64,000 bases of DNA from Chaetoderma sp. LZ-2023a (GCA_034401795.1 CM067369.1:136322500-136386499), one strand, 5' to 3'; counted from the stretch's first letter, positions 11,671 to 23,772 are shown. The notes: generated from the sequence alone by a model not told the origin. Translations and numbers: made by a program.

Positions 11671-12934
11671 TTAACTAGATTTGGGTTTTTTAGCTCGTTT
11701 CTTAGACAATTTACCTAATTTTCCTGCGAATTCAATATTTCCTAGTTCTACCACAGACAAATATTCATATTTGGAAATATCAGAATCATGGTGCGGTAGA
11801 CGATATTTCACGCCTCTCGCCGTTATATATGGCACTAACACTTCACCCCCTTCTGATCGGTACATTACCATTTCATCTTTCATCTGTGAACTCTGTGTTT
11901 GAATGGACACATCTGATTCGGCAACTGACATTGTATCATCATCCATATCATTTACTTCAATCTCGGATTCTGTGCTATTGTCTTCTTTATGACGCGTATT
12001 GCTACTTAAGTAACATTTGGCAGGAGCATCATTTACCATATCTTCAAGCTGACTTAAATCAAGTGGGCTTAGCGGAAAATCGACTAAACTTATCCTGTCC
12101 TAATCTTAATTCATCTTCTAAGGAATTGTAAACTGGCTCTTCTGTAAGATCATCATTTTCCTGCATGTCTCTTACAGCAACATTTGGCTCCGCTGCATTT
12201 TGAGTATTTTCTTGACTTAAGTTTATACCCTCCTCTAATACATGAATTTCATCAACTGTAGTTACTTTAACAGGATTTGATGATTTGTTTGTGTGATTTA
12301 CAGTGGCATGAACCAAAACAACAGCTTCCGTAGCTGTTGATTCAGAAGCATTTGACTCAGTTGCATCCTTTAATGGGCGATTATCTCCTGATACTGAGGG
12401 CTTGTTTTGATTTTTTGGACAACGCCATTTAAAATGGTCAACTGAACCACAGAGCAAAAATTTGTTTCAATTGGGACAATCTGTTGCCAAATGGTCAGTA
12501 CGTAGGCAGATCCGGCATTCTTTAATTTGCCCTCTATACCATAAGGGCAGGACACAGCTGCCATCAAGCGTCAATCTGTTTGGTAAAGGGCTATCCACTT
12601 TATCAAACCAAATACGTCTTACACCATTTTCTAGCGTTCTGTCAAAGGGATACGTTTCCCGTTCAATCTTTTGCACTTTGCCATACTTCTTGAGTTCACT
12701 CATGATTCTGTCATCTGGAATTTCGTGTGGAACTTTCATCTTCACTAGAAACCGATCTGACTCGAATTCCTCTACGTTACAAACTTCACCTTTTACAATA
12801 AGAACATCTTCCAGAAGCTTTTCCTTGACCCCCTCATTTGACACTGTTATATTCCATATAGTTTTAGTAACATTGATAAGCACCTGCAAAGTAGCAGGTC
12901 CCGCGCCAACGACGTCTTTTAACCCATGATACAC
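11671..12934 (-). pseudogene. L1-Tx1 ORF1: RNA-binding protein with zinc knuckles (broken)
   Basis: ORF1 should package element RNA. The first part (12934-12467) looks like an RRM-type fold with a Leu/Val-rich segment, ending in a complete CCHC knuckle (CRICLRTDHLATDC). An in-frame TGA follows. A second knuckle continues in the same frame (12457-12059) but its first Cys position is Phe (LLCGSVDHFKWRC), consistent with a TGT to TTT change. An acidic, Ser/Thr-rich tail follows. A frame change near 12055 leads to the last segment (12039-11671), which ends with a basic KKRAKKPKSS tail. RRM plus tandem CCHC is the usual plan in the Tx1 group. The family is clear; the copy cannot make a full protein. 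Confidence 0.75.
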
Positions 12935-13068
12935 GTCGATAGCCGTGACACCCCACCCCTTACTTGTTATTTTAAGGCTTAGGGTACGCTTATAGGTTGC
13001 AATGGTGGTTTATCAAAGGAGGAACCCCATACTACTACAATATATTATAAATATATACTTATATAACA

Positions 13069-13300
13069 CCAGGACGTCAGGGAAAGAGCTAAATACTAAA
13101 TAAATAGTGTCCCCTTTTGAAACCCTGACGTCTACCAACAAATATACGAATAGATAGTACAGTCGTATATTTGTTAGTTTGAACCATTTTCTAAGTGGTT
13201 CACTAACACCTTGCCGATTAAAGTATACTAACAAATATATATTTGTTAGTCTGTTCGAGTTGGCCGGGGACAGCCAACTGACTATAAGGATTTATATAGT
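13069..13300. other. Cluster of hairpins in the LINE 5' leader
   Basis: Five potential stem-loops lie in 230 bases: ggacgtcagg with ccctgacgtc (13073 and 13121); aacaaatatacga with tcgtatatttgtt (13137 and 13163); gaacca with tggttc (13181 and 13196); a perfect 24-base palindrome at 13227-13250 centred on atatat; and gttggc with gccaac (13259 and 13273). They precede ORF1 on the minus strand. They could be a structured 5' UTR (translation start or RNA packaging) or the remains of short palindromic insertions. No function can be assigned. Confidence 0.55.
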
Positions 13301-13656
13301 TAGAGAACTAGGCTTGTGCTTACAAATGACAAAGGAATTAAATCCACTCACTCAAGCGATCTTGCCAAATATAATGCGCTAGCCTACGAACTATAGAAAT
13401 AGCAGACTGGCGCGGGGAGAAATGTATTGCACTGACCACAGTAAGAGGAGGAAACCGCCAGCTAAGAGGAATGCCTTTAGAAAATGGAGACACAAAATGC
13501 GCTCCAACCAAGACAAGAATTTACAAATTAAACATAAAGTTTGAAAGGAAATACTAATACGAAATATATGTATAAAATTTATCTACAAAATCGCGCTAGA
13601 AAGTAGCAAATTCGGGCAGCAATTGCAGAGCTAAATAAACGCGTGCGTTCACTTCG

Positions 13657-14213
<557 letters not shown>

Positions 14214-15099
14214 TGAAGAGTCTGAATCGTTTCCACAAAACGGAAGTGCTCTTAGACTGTGCTGCTTTTTATTCTTATTTCCATTATAAGTTTTATTGGA
14301 TCCAACGTTTCCTTAACATTCTGAGAATAAAATGGCTTCACGTAGATGAAGACTTCCAGTTTTCACAACATTCCCTCTCCCTTATCGATCAAATTGTATT
14401 CAAATTCTGATCAATGTCTTTGAATCCAAACATCAAGTCGAATAGCTACATTGACTAACTCAGTAATATCTTTACTATTTGAGATATATAGCTGTTGCTT
14501 TAACTGATGTTTCCAGGTACTGGAGGCTATATTTTTGTGGGGCATCTCCAAAGGAAAACAATTGCCAAGCCGACTCGGGAGTTCCTAAAATCTCACTTTG
14601 GAGCTATACCTAACAATCGGCCCACGCTCTCGAAGCTCTCTTTATGATTAACAATATCGTTACACTTTGACTAAGCTATCGTTATGTAAAATGTCCGTTA
14701 GTGCCGCTGATATCGTTATTTGAGAGATACATACCTCATGTTAGGTAATGTAATCGGTTTTTTACATGGATTCGTGGGTTAAGTTATACCAGAGAGCAAG
14801 TGAAGCGATTTGTTTTAAATAACTATAATGTGTTTGAGACATCATGATTAGATCGAAGTAGTCTTACTGTGTTTGGGTGATTTTGCTTCAAATGGCACAT
14901 GGTACTATTGAAACAATCTTTCTATTCCGAAAATAAATACACACCAAGTTTATGTATGTGTAGAATTGCGACAAAGGTAATGAGTGATATTATTTGGTGG
15001 TGACGTATCTGCGAAAGCTAGGACACAGTGACATAGGCTTGATATATGCACATTGCCATACAAATATTTATCCATATATCAGGTTTTACTATTTTAAGT
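14214..15099. other. No recognisable gene
   Basis: AT-rich unique-looking DNA between the microsatellite and the decayed Tc1 fragment. A splice-acceptor-like tttccag occurs at about 14511-14517, but the sequence after it matches no SLC5 segment and shows no open frame with family features. It is most likely intron of the SLC5 gene. Confidence 0.4.
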
Positions 15100-15746
15100 A
15101 AATGTCTGGGAAACTTAGCTTACCCAATATTTCAGACAGACAAATGCACAGTCAGTACTCCGTATGGCCACTGCCATCTTTGACTACAACCTGGCACCTT
15201 CGGAACCGAACATGTGGTATTGCGGCCCAATCCTCCTCTGTCAGACCTGTCCAAGCTCCGGCAGGCTGGTGGGTTGAACTGGTCGAGCTGGAATGGTTAT
15301 CTGTGAACGCTCCCAAGCATGCTCAATGGGATTCAAGTCTCGGACCCGAGCTGGCCACTCCATTCAATCGATACCCTTGTGTGCCATGTCGAGATTAACC
15401 ACCCTTGCTCTATGTGGTCGCGCATTATCACCCATCAGAAGGGTAAACCATTACCCTATTGCACAAGCACAAAGGGATGAAGAACTTCGACCCTATACCT
15501 CAAAACAGTCAGAGAGCCATTCGAGATGAAGCATAGGTCTGTATCGCCGCCAGGAATAATGCCACCCCACACCATGACTGAATCGCTACCATATGGTCAT
15601 GTTCCAACACATTCACATAGCAAATCTTTCATTTTGATGTTGCCGCAAATGAACACATCCACTATGACAGGCCAAGCAGAATCACGACTTGTCTGTAAAG
15701 AAGAATTTCCCATTGTGCAAGAGTCCCGTTGAGGTGTTCTCTACTC
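15100..15746 (-). pseudogene. Decayed Tc1/mariner transposase, C-terminal half
   Basis: On the minus strand a broken frame reads, in order, VMVWGGI, a Leu-rich stretch, DNARPHRARVVN, then after a stop MEWPARVRDLNPIEHAWE. These are the second catalytic Asp and the Glu-bearing box of a Tc1-type DDE enzyme. Several stop codons (for example the TGA just before MEW) show it is dead. The N-terminal helix-turn-helix half is absent: a MITE A copy starts directly at 15748. It is clearly more diverged than the two young Tc1 copies further on and belongs to a different subfamily. Confidence 0.75.
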
Positions 15747-15747
15747 A

Positions 15748-16160
15748 ATGGACCTTCCCGGTTTTAGCTATGCCCCGCACATCACTAGCTAAGCTCCACC
15801 AACACGTCGCTCGTGTGGGGATCGATCGATCTCTGAAGACATTGACTATCAATTTCCAAAAAACTACACAGGTATGACGTTGAATATTTTGAAACAAATT
15901 ATACTGGGTGCTGTTGCGGCATACGCCAGCAACAGCTCCCAGTCAGATTAGTTTCAAAATATTCAACAGTTTATTTATTAAATAGCAAATAATTACAAAG
16001 AGATAAATTCATACAATGTGTCGGACTATTTGAGATTTGATGACGGTCTATATGGAACCCTTTATAACGTGATGATTGTGACGTCATCAAAAACGCGCTG
16101 AGCTGATTATGACGTCATACGAGGTCAGATGATGGATGGATACTCTGGAAAAGTGAATTT
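15748..16160 (+). mobile_element. MITE family A, complete copy
   Basis: A roughly 410-base non-coding element: left end atggacctt, then agctatgccccgcc and gctaagctccacc, a central palindrome of about 90 bases whose arms begin gttgaatattttgaaac and end caaaatattcaac, then a right half with TGACGTCA motifs (16079-16086, 16110-16117) and the end actctggaaaagt. Ends are weakly inverted (ggacctt/aaggt in better copies). At least eight other full or near-full copies are in the window in both orientations. No transposase is encoded, so movement must depend on an enzyme supplied elsewhere. Confidence 0.85.
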
Positions 16161-16980
16161 CAGTTTTGATTAGTTGTATCGCACTCTAGTGAACGCGCAT
16201 ATCGGGTCTGCAGACCCACAAACCACTGGCATGCAGTTTTTTCAAACAGTCTAAGTCGATCTCGTCAACACCGTCGCGGCTCTAAAGTGGTTTCTCAATA
16301 CTGTAGCGTTCGTGTTTCAGTTTCGGCAGGCGTAGATGACGAGGGACCTGGCGTGTTGTTGTGTGATATCCCTCGCACGCACCCAAGGTGGTATTTGTTC
16401 ACCTGACCAGTCTCCTGCTACCGATTCCATGCCCTAGAGAGGAAACTCTGACTGACTATGACGGCAACAGAATGATACTCTTTGCTGTATCGAGCAGCAT
16501 TGCAGTAGTCAAATGCCACGAGAAAGTTCCTGATCACCCAAAATGACGTCAAATTCCTTCAAATGCAATGAGAAATGGAATTCTATTCTTTTTTGTGGGA
16601 AAACACGTGCTTCAGTGAATGTCAGCGGACTGCATTTTGTCTATTTCAACTGCACAATTTTATTTTCACATCCGTTTTCTTTAATCACATTAAGTTTAGG
16701 TAAGTATTCCTTTGGAGTTGAAAAATTGTGCTTTTCTGTATTAAAATATATTTATTTAGAAGATTCTTAACAGTTTAGTAGTATATACTATGTTTGTGCT
16801 GGTCGTATAAAGTGTGTACACCACCCACAAATATGTGTTTCTAATAATAGTTCACAAAGTATGGGAGCAAACGTTGCCATATTTATTTATTTATTTATTT
16901 ATTTATTTGTTTTTATTTATTTGTTTGATTATGTTTTCACATTGAGAAATAACATTTTATCCTTTGTACTCAATTCTTAG
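16161..16980. other. SLC5 intron, no gene seen
   Basis: No domain-bearing frame was found. A (TTTA)n tract lies at about 16880-16925. The segment ends in the acceptor caattcttag at 16971-16980, which opens the first SLC5 exon of the window. Confidence 0.5.
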
Positions 16981-17047
16981 CTGTGCTGGGAGAATATCCT
17001 GGTGTTCCAGGCTTGTTCCTGTCGTGCGTCTACAGTGGCTCCATCAG
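16981..17047 (+). CDS. SLC5-family transporter, exon a
   Basis: This is the first visible exon of a sodium:solute symporter of the SLC5 family (iodide, monocarboxylate and multivitamin transporter branch), an integral plasma-membrane protein. The 67-base exon lies between ttag and gtacac, phase 2 in and 2 out. It encodes VLGEYPGVPGLFLSCVYSGSI, the start of the ninth transmembrane segment; relatives have a similar D-x-PG-x-PGLF-x-x-C-x-F/Y-SG pattern. Splicing to the next visible exon splits a Ser codon (AG|C) and restores SGSISTMSS, a known sodium-site segment. The exons for roughly the first half of the protein are not in the window. Confidence 0.85.
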
Positions 17048-17087
17048 GTACACCATAGAAACTATATCACATAATAGTAGTACTCGC

Positions 17088-17305
17088 ATATCTTAATGAA
17101 AGGCATTTGGTCTCCACCGCTAACACCAGCGAAAGCCTGGAGTCATAGGCCTAGTGAAGCCTTCTTCTATCAGTTTCTAATTCTATGCATGTCTTCATGC
17201 CATCTTATGGATTTGGATATCTTGATGAAAAGCATTTTGTCTCCATCGCTAACACCAGCGAAAGCCTGAGGTCATAACCTAGTGAAGCCTTCTTCTATTA
17301 GTTCT
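17088..17305. repeat. Direct duplication of about 130 bases in an SLC5 intron
   Basis: Two adjacent similar copies share atatctt-atgaaa-gcattt, gctaacaccagcgaaagcct and gtgaagccttcttctat (about 17088-17180 and 17217-17305). They differ by several substitutions, so the duplication is not recent. No coding role is seen. Confidence 0.6.
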
Positions 17306-17609
17306 CTATGGGATATGATGCTATGTGTTTCTGTTGTACGCATAAATGGGCCAAATACATACTCCGAAATCCCCATGTCCAATTTCTTTTTGTATTATAC
17401 AAACATTAGACGGAGAATTTCATTGGGTGTGTGTCTTACTGTCCTCTGGAACTGTGTTTCAGGTTTTGCCTCTTGGCTTTCAGATAACCAATCAATGGGG
17501 CCGCCATGGTCTGTCAACCAAATGGTTCCTGCAATTTAAAATACGACCAGATTCACTGTCCTCTTTAGGTCTCACTTGTGGAGAGTGGAGTTTCACTTCG
17601 AAACAAGTG

Positions 17610-18012
17610 TACTTAACCTCTCTTGCGTCAACAGCGCATCAGAGCGCTCACAATATCACTTGATATATCAATTAAACATTTTGATGGTCAACATTTTTCA
17701 GGATATTTTAATTTTAGAAGACTATTTTTACCACTGAATTTTTATCGCCGGCTTGACCATTAAAGTGGTAATAGTAAAGAAAATTAAAGTTTTCACTTAG
17801 CCAGGTCTATCTGCAGGCCGAGAGAAGAGTATTTTTGAAAATTTACGACTAGAATGACTGGCTCGGTAACCGAGCCAGTCATTCTAGCAGTAAATTTTCA
17901 AAAAATACTCTTCTTTCGACCTTTCAAATAGCCATGTCTGAAGACCACTGCAAAGCTTTATTTGGTCCGTTTGACCATTAAAGTGTTAAGTCGACACAAG
18001 AGGGATTAAGTA
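17610..18012 (+). mobile_element. MITE family C, complete copy
   Basis: A 400-base palindromic element. Ends are inverted (aacctctcttgcgtcaac against gtcgacacaagaggg). The centre is a near-perfect hairpin with arms agtatttttgaaaattta and taaattttcaaaaaatact and the apex gactggctcggtaaccgagc. It shares the flanking cgccggcttgaccattaaag with the copy at 25588. The hairpin core is also found in the PLE spacer. Confidence 0.75.
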
Positions 18013-18747
18013 CTGAGGAAGCCACGCGTACGTCACCTGCTTCTAAAACTAACAGTACATTTTCTGCCACTGGTTCCGGCGGCGTGATTCGTCAAGAGTC
18101 ATATGCTCGGCTACATCCAGTAGGAATTATGCTCCTGATGCACTCTATGATCGAAAGGAATGGTGCCGCGTTCCTGCTACAGACATTTATGGCTGTGACG
18201 CTCCAGTCAAACTCACGTGCACCCTTTAATGTGCTCGTTATGTCTGGTACGTGACTCAACATATTGCCCTGTACAACTCCTCAGAGCGCACAACATGGTC
18301 GTTGTGACTACAAGACTGCACTCGTGATATCTGACACACTCGTTCACTTCTAGTGAATATCGTGTGGTGACTCATGAAGTGGCTACCACCTGGAGTGGTG
18401 TAAGATGGCCAGTTATCCATTACCGAAAAGCTGCACCGATTCACGTAGCTTCCATTGGGAAATTCGAGTACGGTCAAATGTAAATTAGCACCCTGAACTT
18501 AATAATGAACTGATTTACACATAATATGATTTACAATGATTTGTAGAATCCGCTGATGTATGGCTGTTCAGAAAAAAGATACCAGGCAGTTCTATCCCAT
18601 GAATTTGTGTATTCATATTAAACATTGCCCATACATTATTGTTAAGGGCGGTAAACATCTGATTTCAGTGACACACAGTGACTTCATTGGCCTTTCTGTG
18701 AGAGTTATCGAGTGGCAACTCTCTGAACTTATCCTTAGTCACATGTA

Positions 18748-19243
18748 ATGGAGGGGTCCAGTTCTAGCTGGGCCGGCCCATTCCTAGTTAAGCTCCACTC
18801 ACTGTTTATACGTGGCGGAATCGATTTACAAACTTTGAACTCCGTCTTCCCGGAATGCCAAATTCAAGTTAATTATGCGGGACAGTTGTTGAATATTATG
18901 AAGCTAATTTTACTTCGGCTGTAGCTATGATCCGTCCATTTCTAATGGACATTTCCATTTTTAGCTATGCCCGCCCATTTCTAGTTAAGCGCCATCCACA
19001 CCTCACTCGTGTTGGGGACGATCGATTATCAATTTCCAGAAAACTATACAGGTGTAAGATACTGAATATTTTGAAACTAATTTGAATGGGCGCTGTTGCT
19101 GGCTATGACAGCAACAGCGTCCAGCCAAATTAGTTTCAAAATATTCAACAGCATGTTTACTAGATAGTAGAGACATACAATTCGTACAACGTGTCGGACT
19201 ATTAAGAGTCAGATGATAGCTGGATACTCTGGAAAGGTGAATT
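18748..19243 (+). mobile_element. Two adjacent MITE family A copies (one decayed)
   Basis: A degenerate left half (18748-18935: gtccagttctagctg, aagctccactcac, ttgttgaatattatgaa) is followed by a shortened but recognisable copy (18945-19243) with the full central hairpin (tgaatattttgaaac to gtttcaaaatattcaac) and the end gatactctggaaaggtg. The second copy lacks most of the TGACGTCA-bearing right half, ending with agtcagatgatagctgg. Confidence 0.7.
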
Positions 19244-19318
19244 AAATTGTTTATCGAAGACATACAGTTAAAAGTATACGCCATTGCAACTGTGACTTCA
19301 GGCAAATAGTAACGTGAT

Positions 19319-19720
19319 GAACCTTTCCAGTTTCTCCATCCATCATTAACATCATGATCAACTACGTGACGTGTAGGATTAGGTCATGAGCAATGAAGTT
19401 ATGAATGACGTAGTTAAGTACGTCACGAACGCATAATTGGTGACGGACTAAGCAGAAGTGTATGATGTGTATGGCTTTACTATTTAATAAAGATGTTGTT
19501 GAATATTTTGAACCGAATTCGACTGGGTGCTGTTGCTGCCGTATGCAGCAACAGCAATCATTCAAATTAGTTTCAAAATCTTCAACAAGTTACCTATATA
19601 GTTTTCGGGAAATTGATGGCCAGGGAGTTCAGGCATCGATCTATTCCAACACGGATGAAGTGTAGGTGAAGCCTAGCTGAAGATTGGCGAGGTATAACTA
19701 AAACTGGAAATGTCCATTGA
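19319..19720 (-). mobile_element. MITE family A, reverse orientation
   Basis: A reverse copy from aacctttccag to ctggaaatgtcca. It contains the central hairpin with gctgttgctgcc at the apex and the conserved gtctacta/taaaga flank. Its cgtgacgt-type motifs have decayed relative to TGACGTCA. Confidence 0.75.
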
Positions 19721-20067
19721 TTATTCTGTCAAATACTTGAGTACCCGCTGGGACCAATCTAACAGATAAAAGGAATGCCTTAATACAATACTCTCTTTCA
19801 CATATTTGGCAATGGTAGCGCGTTACTGAGCCGGTACTGGGCCGTATTCGATCGCGTTGCTGTGATCTGTTTACAGAAGCGGAATGCAGGCTTGCGCGAT
19901 TACGTGATTAAATCGAAAATCGATTATTTTTTTAATCTTGAATTTAAATGATTAAAAAGTGCCTAATCGAATAATCGTGAATAATTACTATTGCAGAAAC
20001 TATTTCAAAATCTACCTTTTAATCGCTCTTCAATATGATCGATTACGAAAATTGGCATTGTGCTCAA

Positions 20068-20113
20068 CGAATGTATGTCCATTTACAGGCCAAAGGAAGA
20101 CTTTTTTTTTTAA
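20068..20113 (+). mobile_element. MITE family C fragment split by Tc1 (left piece)
   Basis: gtccatttacaggccaaagg followed by aagactttttttt matches the left arm of MITE C. The matching right piece (tatgttttcaaaaataatctt, tggcctgcaaatgaacat) lies at about 21779-21870 on the far side of the Tc1 element. The split point is a TA dinucleotide repeated on both sides. Confidence 0.65.
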
Positions 20114-20115
20114 TA

Positions 20116-21776
20116 TACACCTGTGCAAAAGTTAAGCACCAGCAAAAACAATAGAACGTAGAAACATGATGGTACAACTAGGCTGCCATACGTTTTGTCC
20201 CCGCGTTAGCTGACATAATTCCAAGTACGAAATGCACATGCATGCATGACTTCACGCCGCTTGATGTCCGTGCGTGGCGGGAAACAGCACACGTGTTCAG
20301 TTATGTAAAAGTCCAGTTTGAGGTGTAGAACATTACATACAGATTTAGGCGACAAGATTAGGAATTTTGTGCTCATGACCGTGGTTTATTTGTACAGAGA
20401 GAATTTTGCTCTTGATTGTGAACCGCTATGGCAAGACGAAGGTTAAGTGATCGTGTGAAATGGCAAATCATAGGCATGCATACCACTGGTATGTCATGCA
20501 GAGAGATTGGCAGACAGCTGAACATTAACCATACTGTAATCAGTCGCTTGATTGCAAAACATGGGCAAACTAACGAGGTGAAGGACAGGCCTAGATCTGG
20601 AAGACCGAAGAAGACTACTGCCCGTGATGATCGAGCCCTAGTACGCCTTGTTAGGAGATCTCCATTCACCAACAGCAGAGTGCTCAGCCAGCAATGGGAA
20701 ACGCGCAATAGAGTGTCAATGTCTACTGTCAAAAGGCGACAGTATGCTGCTGGCATGAAAGCTAGGAGACCTGTCAGACGTCCTCTCCTCACTGCACACC
20801 ACAAAGAGGAGCGTCTGAGGTGGTGCAACGAAAGAAGACACTGGAACATGAGATCCTGGAGACGGGTACACTGGTCCGATGAAAGTCGGTTCCTGCTTCA
20901 TGCCACAGATGGTCGAACTCGTGTATGGAGGTCCAGACGCACGGCGTACGACCAACGTAACATCATGGAAGAAGTTCCATTTGGTGGGGTTCCGTTATGA
21001 TATGGGGGTGCATCTCATTTGATTGTAAGCTGGATCTGTTGACTGTACCTGGAACACTAAATGGACATAGATATCAAGATTCCATACTGGATAGAGTTGT
21101 GGTCCCTCATTTTGTAAATCATGCACCTGGAACCCACTCTATATTCATGGATGACAACGCCCGACCACATCGTGCTAGAGCTGTGCATGAATACCTCCGC
21201 CAGAATGCCATCGAAACCCTACCATGGCCAGCAAGGAGCCCTGACATGAACCCTATTGAGCATATCTGGGACATTCTGGGAAACATGGTGAGAAGGAGGG
21301 ATCCTCCTGTGCAGAACCTACAGGAATTAACAGACGCACTCCATCTTGAATGGCAACGAATACCACAATGGCGTATCAGTCGGTTGGTGACCAGCATGAG
21401 ACGTCGTGTCCAGGCCGTCATCCAGGCACAAGGTGGATATACCCGGTATTAATAATGACAGTCTCAAACTCGTGCACACATGTTAAACTTCGTTTTCAGA
21501 CACCATTAATGACAATCTAGCCACGTGTGTCAACTGTAGGGCAATAGTTGTCAGTTGTGTCAACGTAACCATATTCAGGCCTCGTTTTCAAGTTCAAACA
21601 AAAACATACAGTGTTTCCCCACCATCATAATCAGCATTCCTCTAGTTGCATTATTACCTCTTGCACTAAGATGGATGGGTACATAAATGTTTATGCTATT
21701 GCTTTCTTCATAGCACATGAATATACCCTCGCATGTGCGTAAAAATAGGGTGGTGCTTAACTTTTGTACAGGTGTA
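20116..21776 (+). mobile_element. Tc1-like DNA transposon, copy 1 (defective)
   Basis: A 1661-base element with inverted ends of about 26 bases (tacacctgtgcaaaagttaa at the left, its complement at the right with one change) and a flanking TA duplication (20114-20115 and 21777-21778). It is about 98-99% identical by eye to the copy at 41994-43653. It sits inside a MITE C copy. The transposase gene has a frameshift, so this copy could move only if another copy supplies the enzyme. Confidence 0.9.
20428..21452 (+). pseudogene. Tc1 transposase with a single-base frameshift
   Basis: This frame matches the intact transposase at 42304 except for a few residues and one lost base near 20985-20990 (ggtggggttccg here, gtggaggttccg in the sister). 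The loss splits the protein into 20428-21000 (helix-turn-helix, RPRSGRPKKTT linker, first catalytic Asp in WSDESRF) and 20997-21452 (second Asp in MDDNARPHRA and Glu in MNPIEH). All three catalytic residues are still encoded. Confidence 0.9.
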
Positions 21777-22192
21777 TATATCGCTGGCCAGGTATTCCCG
21801 TGATATGTTTTCAAAAATAATCTTCGCTTGGCCTGCAAATGAACATTTATAAGCACTATTGTGGCTTTCCTCATTGATATTTGTTGGTATGTCTTCTAGG
21901 TAATGTGTACCCAAGCTGAGTACTCGAATAATCACGATTATTCTTTAATAATCGATCGTGAACGCTCAAAGGAATAATTGCGCACGCCTATATCTGAATG
22001 GTATGCCATAGCGACATAGTATGCACACTAATGGCGACATGGCGTATATTACCATGATCATAGATCCATACTGCCTTCAATACATGGACTTACAGCATAT
22101 CACTGAATCAAGGCAGCGCGTTGTGTTATTACTCGATGGAATATAATAATGTCTGCATAAATAATACTTACCTCGTATTGTCACTATCTTAG

Positions 22193-22308
22193 CACGATGT
22201 CGTCTGGCCTTAATGCTCTTGCCACTGTACTTCTGGAAGATTTCTTGAAGATCTCATGTTTGAAGAACATAGGGCCGAGTCGGGAAATGTGGCTATCTAA
22301 AGCATTAG
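22193..22308 (+). CDS. SLC5-family transporter, exon b
   Basis: A 116-base exon between tatcttag and gtatgt, phase 2 in and 1 out. It encodes the rest of the ninth membrane segment and the loop after it: STMSSGLNALATVLLEDFLK and so on to EMWLSKAL. In the human iodide transporter the matching STASTSIN contains Ser353, Thr354, Ser356 and Asn360, which help form the Na+ site; S, T, S and N are retained here. That suggests a functional sodium-coupled transporter at this position. Introns on either side are 5145 and 1525 bases. Confidence 0.9.
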
Positions 22309-22734
22309 GTATGTAACTGAAACAACTTAAAACTTGATAATAAGACAACAGCCGTCTCATCATTTGCGGGGGTCATAATATTTATTACAGTTAACGTGGC
22401 GGCCATGGATTGGATATGTTTGGTAATGGTCTGGCACTTAACCTGCGTGATGTGATCTATATAAGTTTATAAGCAAGAAATTGTAAGGCAGTAAAAAGAT
22501 TGTCTTAAATAAAGCGAGATGCTGCATTTTGGAAATGCATAACACTACAGTTAATCCTGCATATTACGGACAATCCGTTTTGACGGGCAAGACGGGAGGG
22601 CGTAAGATCGCGTGTTCCAAAGGCTTATTTGATAGCCTAGAAGATAGCTGTCTGCCACACATCCATTTGCTATGACAACTGACGTGTTCGGTACGTAGTT
22701 TGTGCGCTCGGTCGCTTATATTTGTTTTAGTGGT

Positions 22735-22870
22735 TCGTACGTGCGTACATGCGTGACTCCGTCGTACGCGCGTGCATGCGTAAATCCGTGTGCGCGCGTG
22801 CACCTGCCCGTTCGCGTGCCTGTGTACGTATGTGCGTGTGCCTGTATGTGTGTCTGTACGCTCGTCCAAA
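22735..22870. repeat. Alternating purine-pyrimidine (GT/CG) tract
   Basis: A run of gtgcg, cgtacg and tgcatgcg motifs lies just downstream of an SLC5 exon. Alternating purine-pyrimidine DNA rich in CG can adopt Z-DNA. A shorter tract of the same kind is at 26570-26640. No gene is supported. Confidence 0.5.
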
Positions 22871-23081
22871 GCATGTGACAAATACCTACAATAGTTACCA
22901 AGAGAGAACCTGTCATTAGTGAATGTCAATAGTACTAGCTAATAAGACAATACTACTCGCCATGCGTGGTCATCAACTCCAGCCGCCGGGAAACTTACTA
23001 CACAGGTGTCAATCATTAAATCTGGTGACACTGTCATCTAGGAAAAGACTGGAAAAATAAGCAGAGACAAGTGTCCCAGAG

Positions 23082-23459
23082 AATGGACCTTTCGAAGTTT
23101 ATCCATAGATTGAATGAAGTCCTATGACGTCATAATCAACTAAGTAACGTGTATGCTGACGTCATAATTATTACCTCATAGATGATTCTATTTGGCCCGT
23201 CTTTTCCTCTTAATAGTCCGACACGTTGTTGGAATTGTATGTCTCTACGATTTCATGAACATGCTGATGAATATTTTGAAACTAATTTGGCTGGATGCTG
23301 TTGCTGCCATAGGCAGCGCCCAGTCAAATTATTTCCAAAATATTCAACAGCTTACCTGCATAGTTTTCTGGAAATTGATAGTCAGCGAGCTCAGAGATCG
23401 ATCTATCCCAACACTAGCGAGGTGTGGGCGGAGATTAGTTAAAAATTGAAAGGTCCATT
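23082..23459 (-). mobile_element. MITE family A, reverse orientation
   Basis: It runs from aatggacctttcg to gaaaggtccatt, giving a clear inverted end of about 12 bases (aatggacctttc). It carries two TGACGTCA motifs (about 23124 and 23158), ttaatagtccgacacgttgt, and the central hairpin. This copy gives the best view of the termini. Confidence 0.8.
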
Positions 23460-23694
23460 CTGTCCGTCCAGAAATAATAGACTTTCAAAAGTGCACAAGA
23501 GTAATCAGACAAATGTTCAGGACTTTTCTGAAATCAAAATCTTCCGGATCATGTCCAAAGGTGTCGGATGATAGGACCTCTCGACCCTTTTTATGTTAAG
23601 ATATTACCCACATATGACCAATAGTTTCCGAGATATCCATAAATCCAGGATTTGATCCGATCTTGCTGCAGGTGGGTTTTTTTATCGGGATTCA

Positions 23695-23772
23695 GACGGT
23701 CAGATCAGACAGACGGTCAGACGGACGGACGGGCGGACGGACTGACGGACGGACGAACTGACGGACGGACCC
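23695..23772. repeat. GGAC/GGTC-type minisatellite
   Basis: A short array of cagacggt and gacggacg units lies directly before an SLC5 exon acceptor. Related cagacgga/ggtcggtc arrays are at 26640-27120 and about 27810-27840. Confidence 0.6.

Larger units (their letters stand above)
6884..13656 (-). mobile_element. L1-Tx1-type LINE inserted in an (ACT)n microsatellite
   Basis: A near full-length non-LTR retrotransposon of about 6.77 kb lies on the minus strand. In element order it has a 5' leader rich in hairpins (13656-12935), ORF1 with CCHC knuckles, ORF2 with AP endonuclease, RT and a C-terminal zinc motif, a 3' UTR of about 0.9 kb with an internal duplication, and an A-rich tail (6906-6884 on the plus strand reads as T with a few C). 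Both ends abut (ACT)n in the same phase-strand. The RT segment with DDQTCSVPGRSILDN and the two-knuckle ORF1 point to the Tx1 group of the L1 superfamily, where target-specific families are known. Several stops and frameshifts mark this copy as inactive. Confidence 0.85.

Noticed and set aside
16543..16770. Candidate upstream SLC5 exon with gtaagt donor
   Set aside because: The translation does not match the expected segment before VLGEYPG, and there is no good acceptor.
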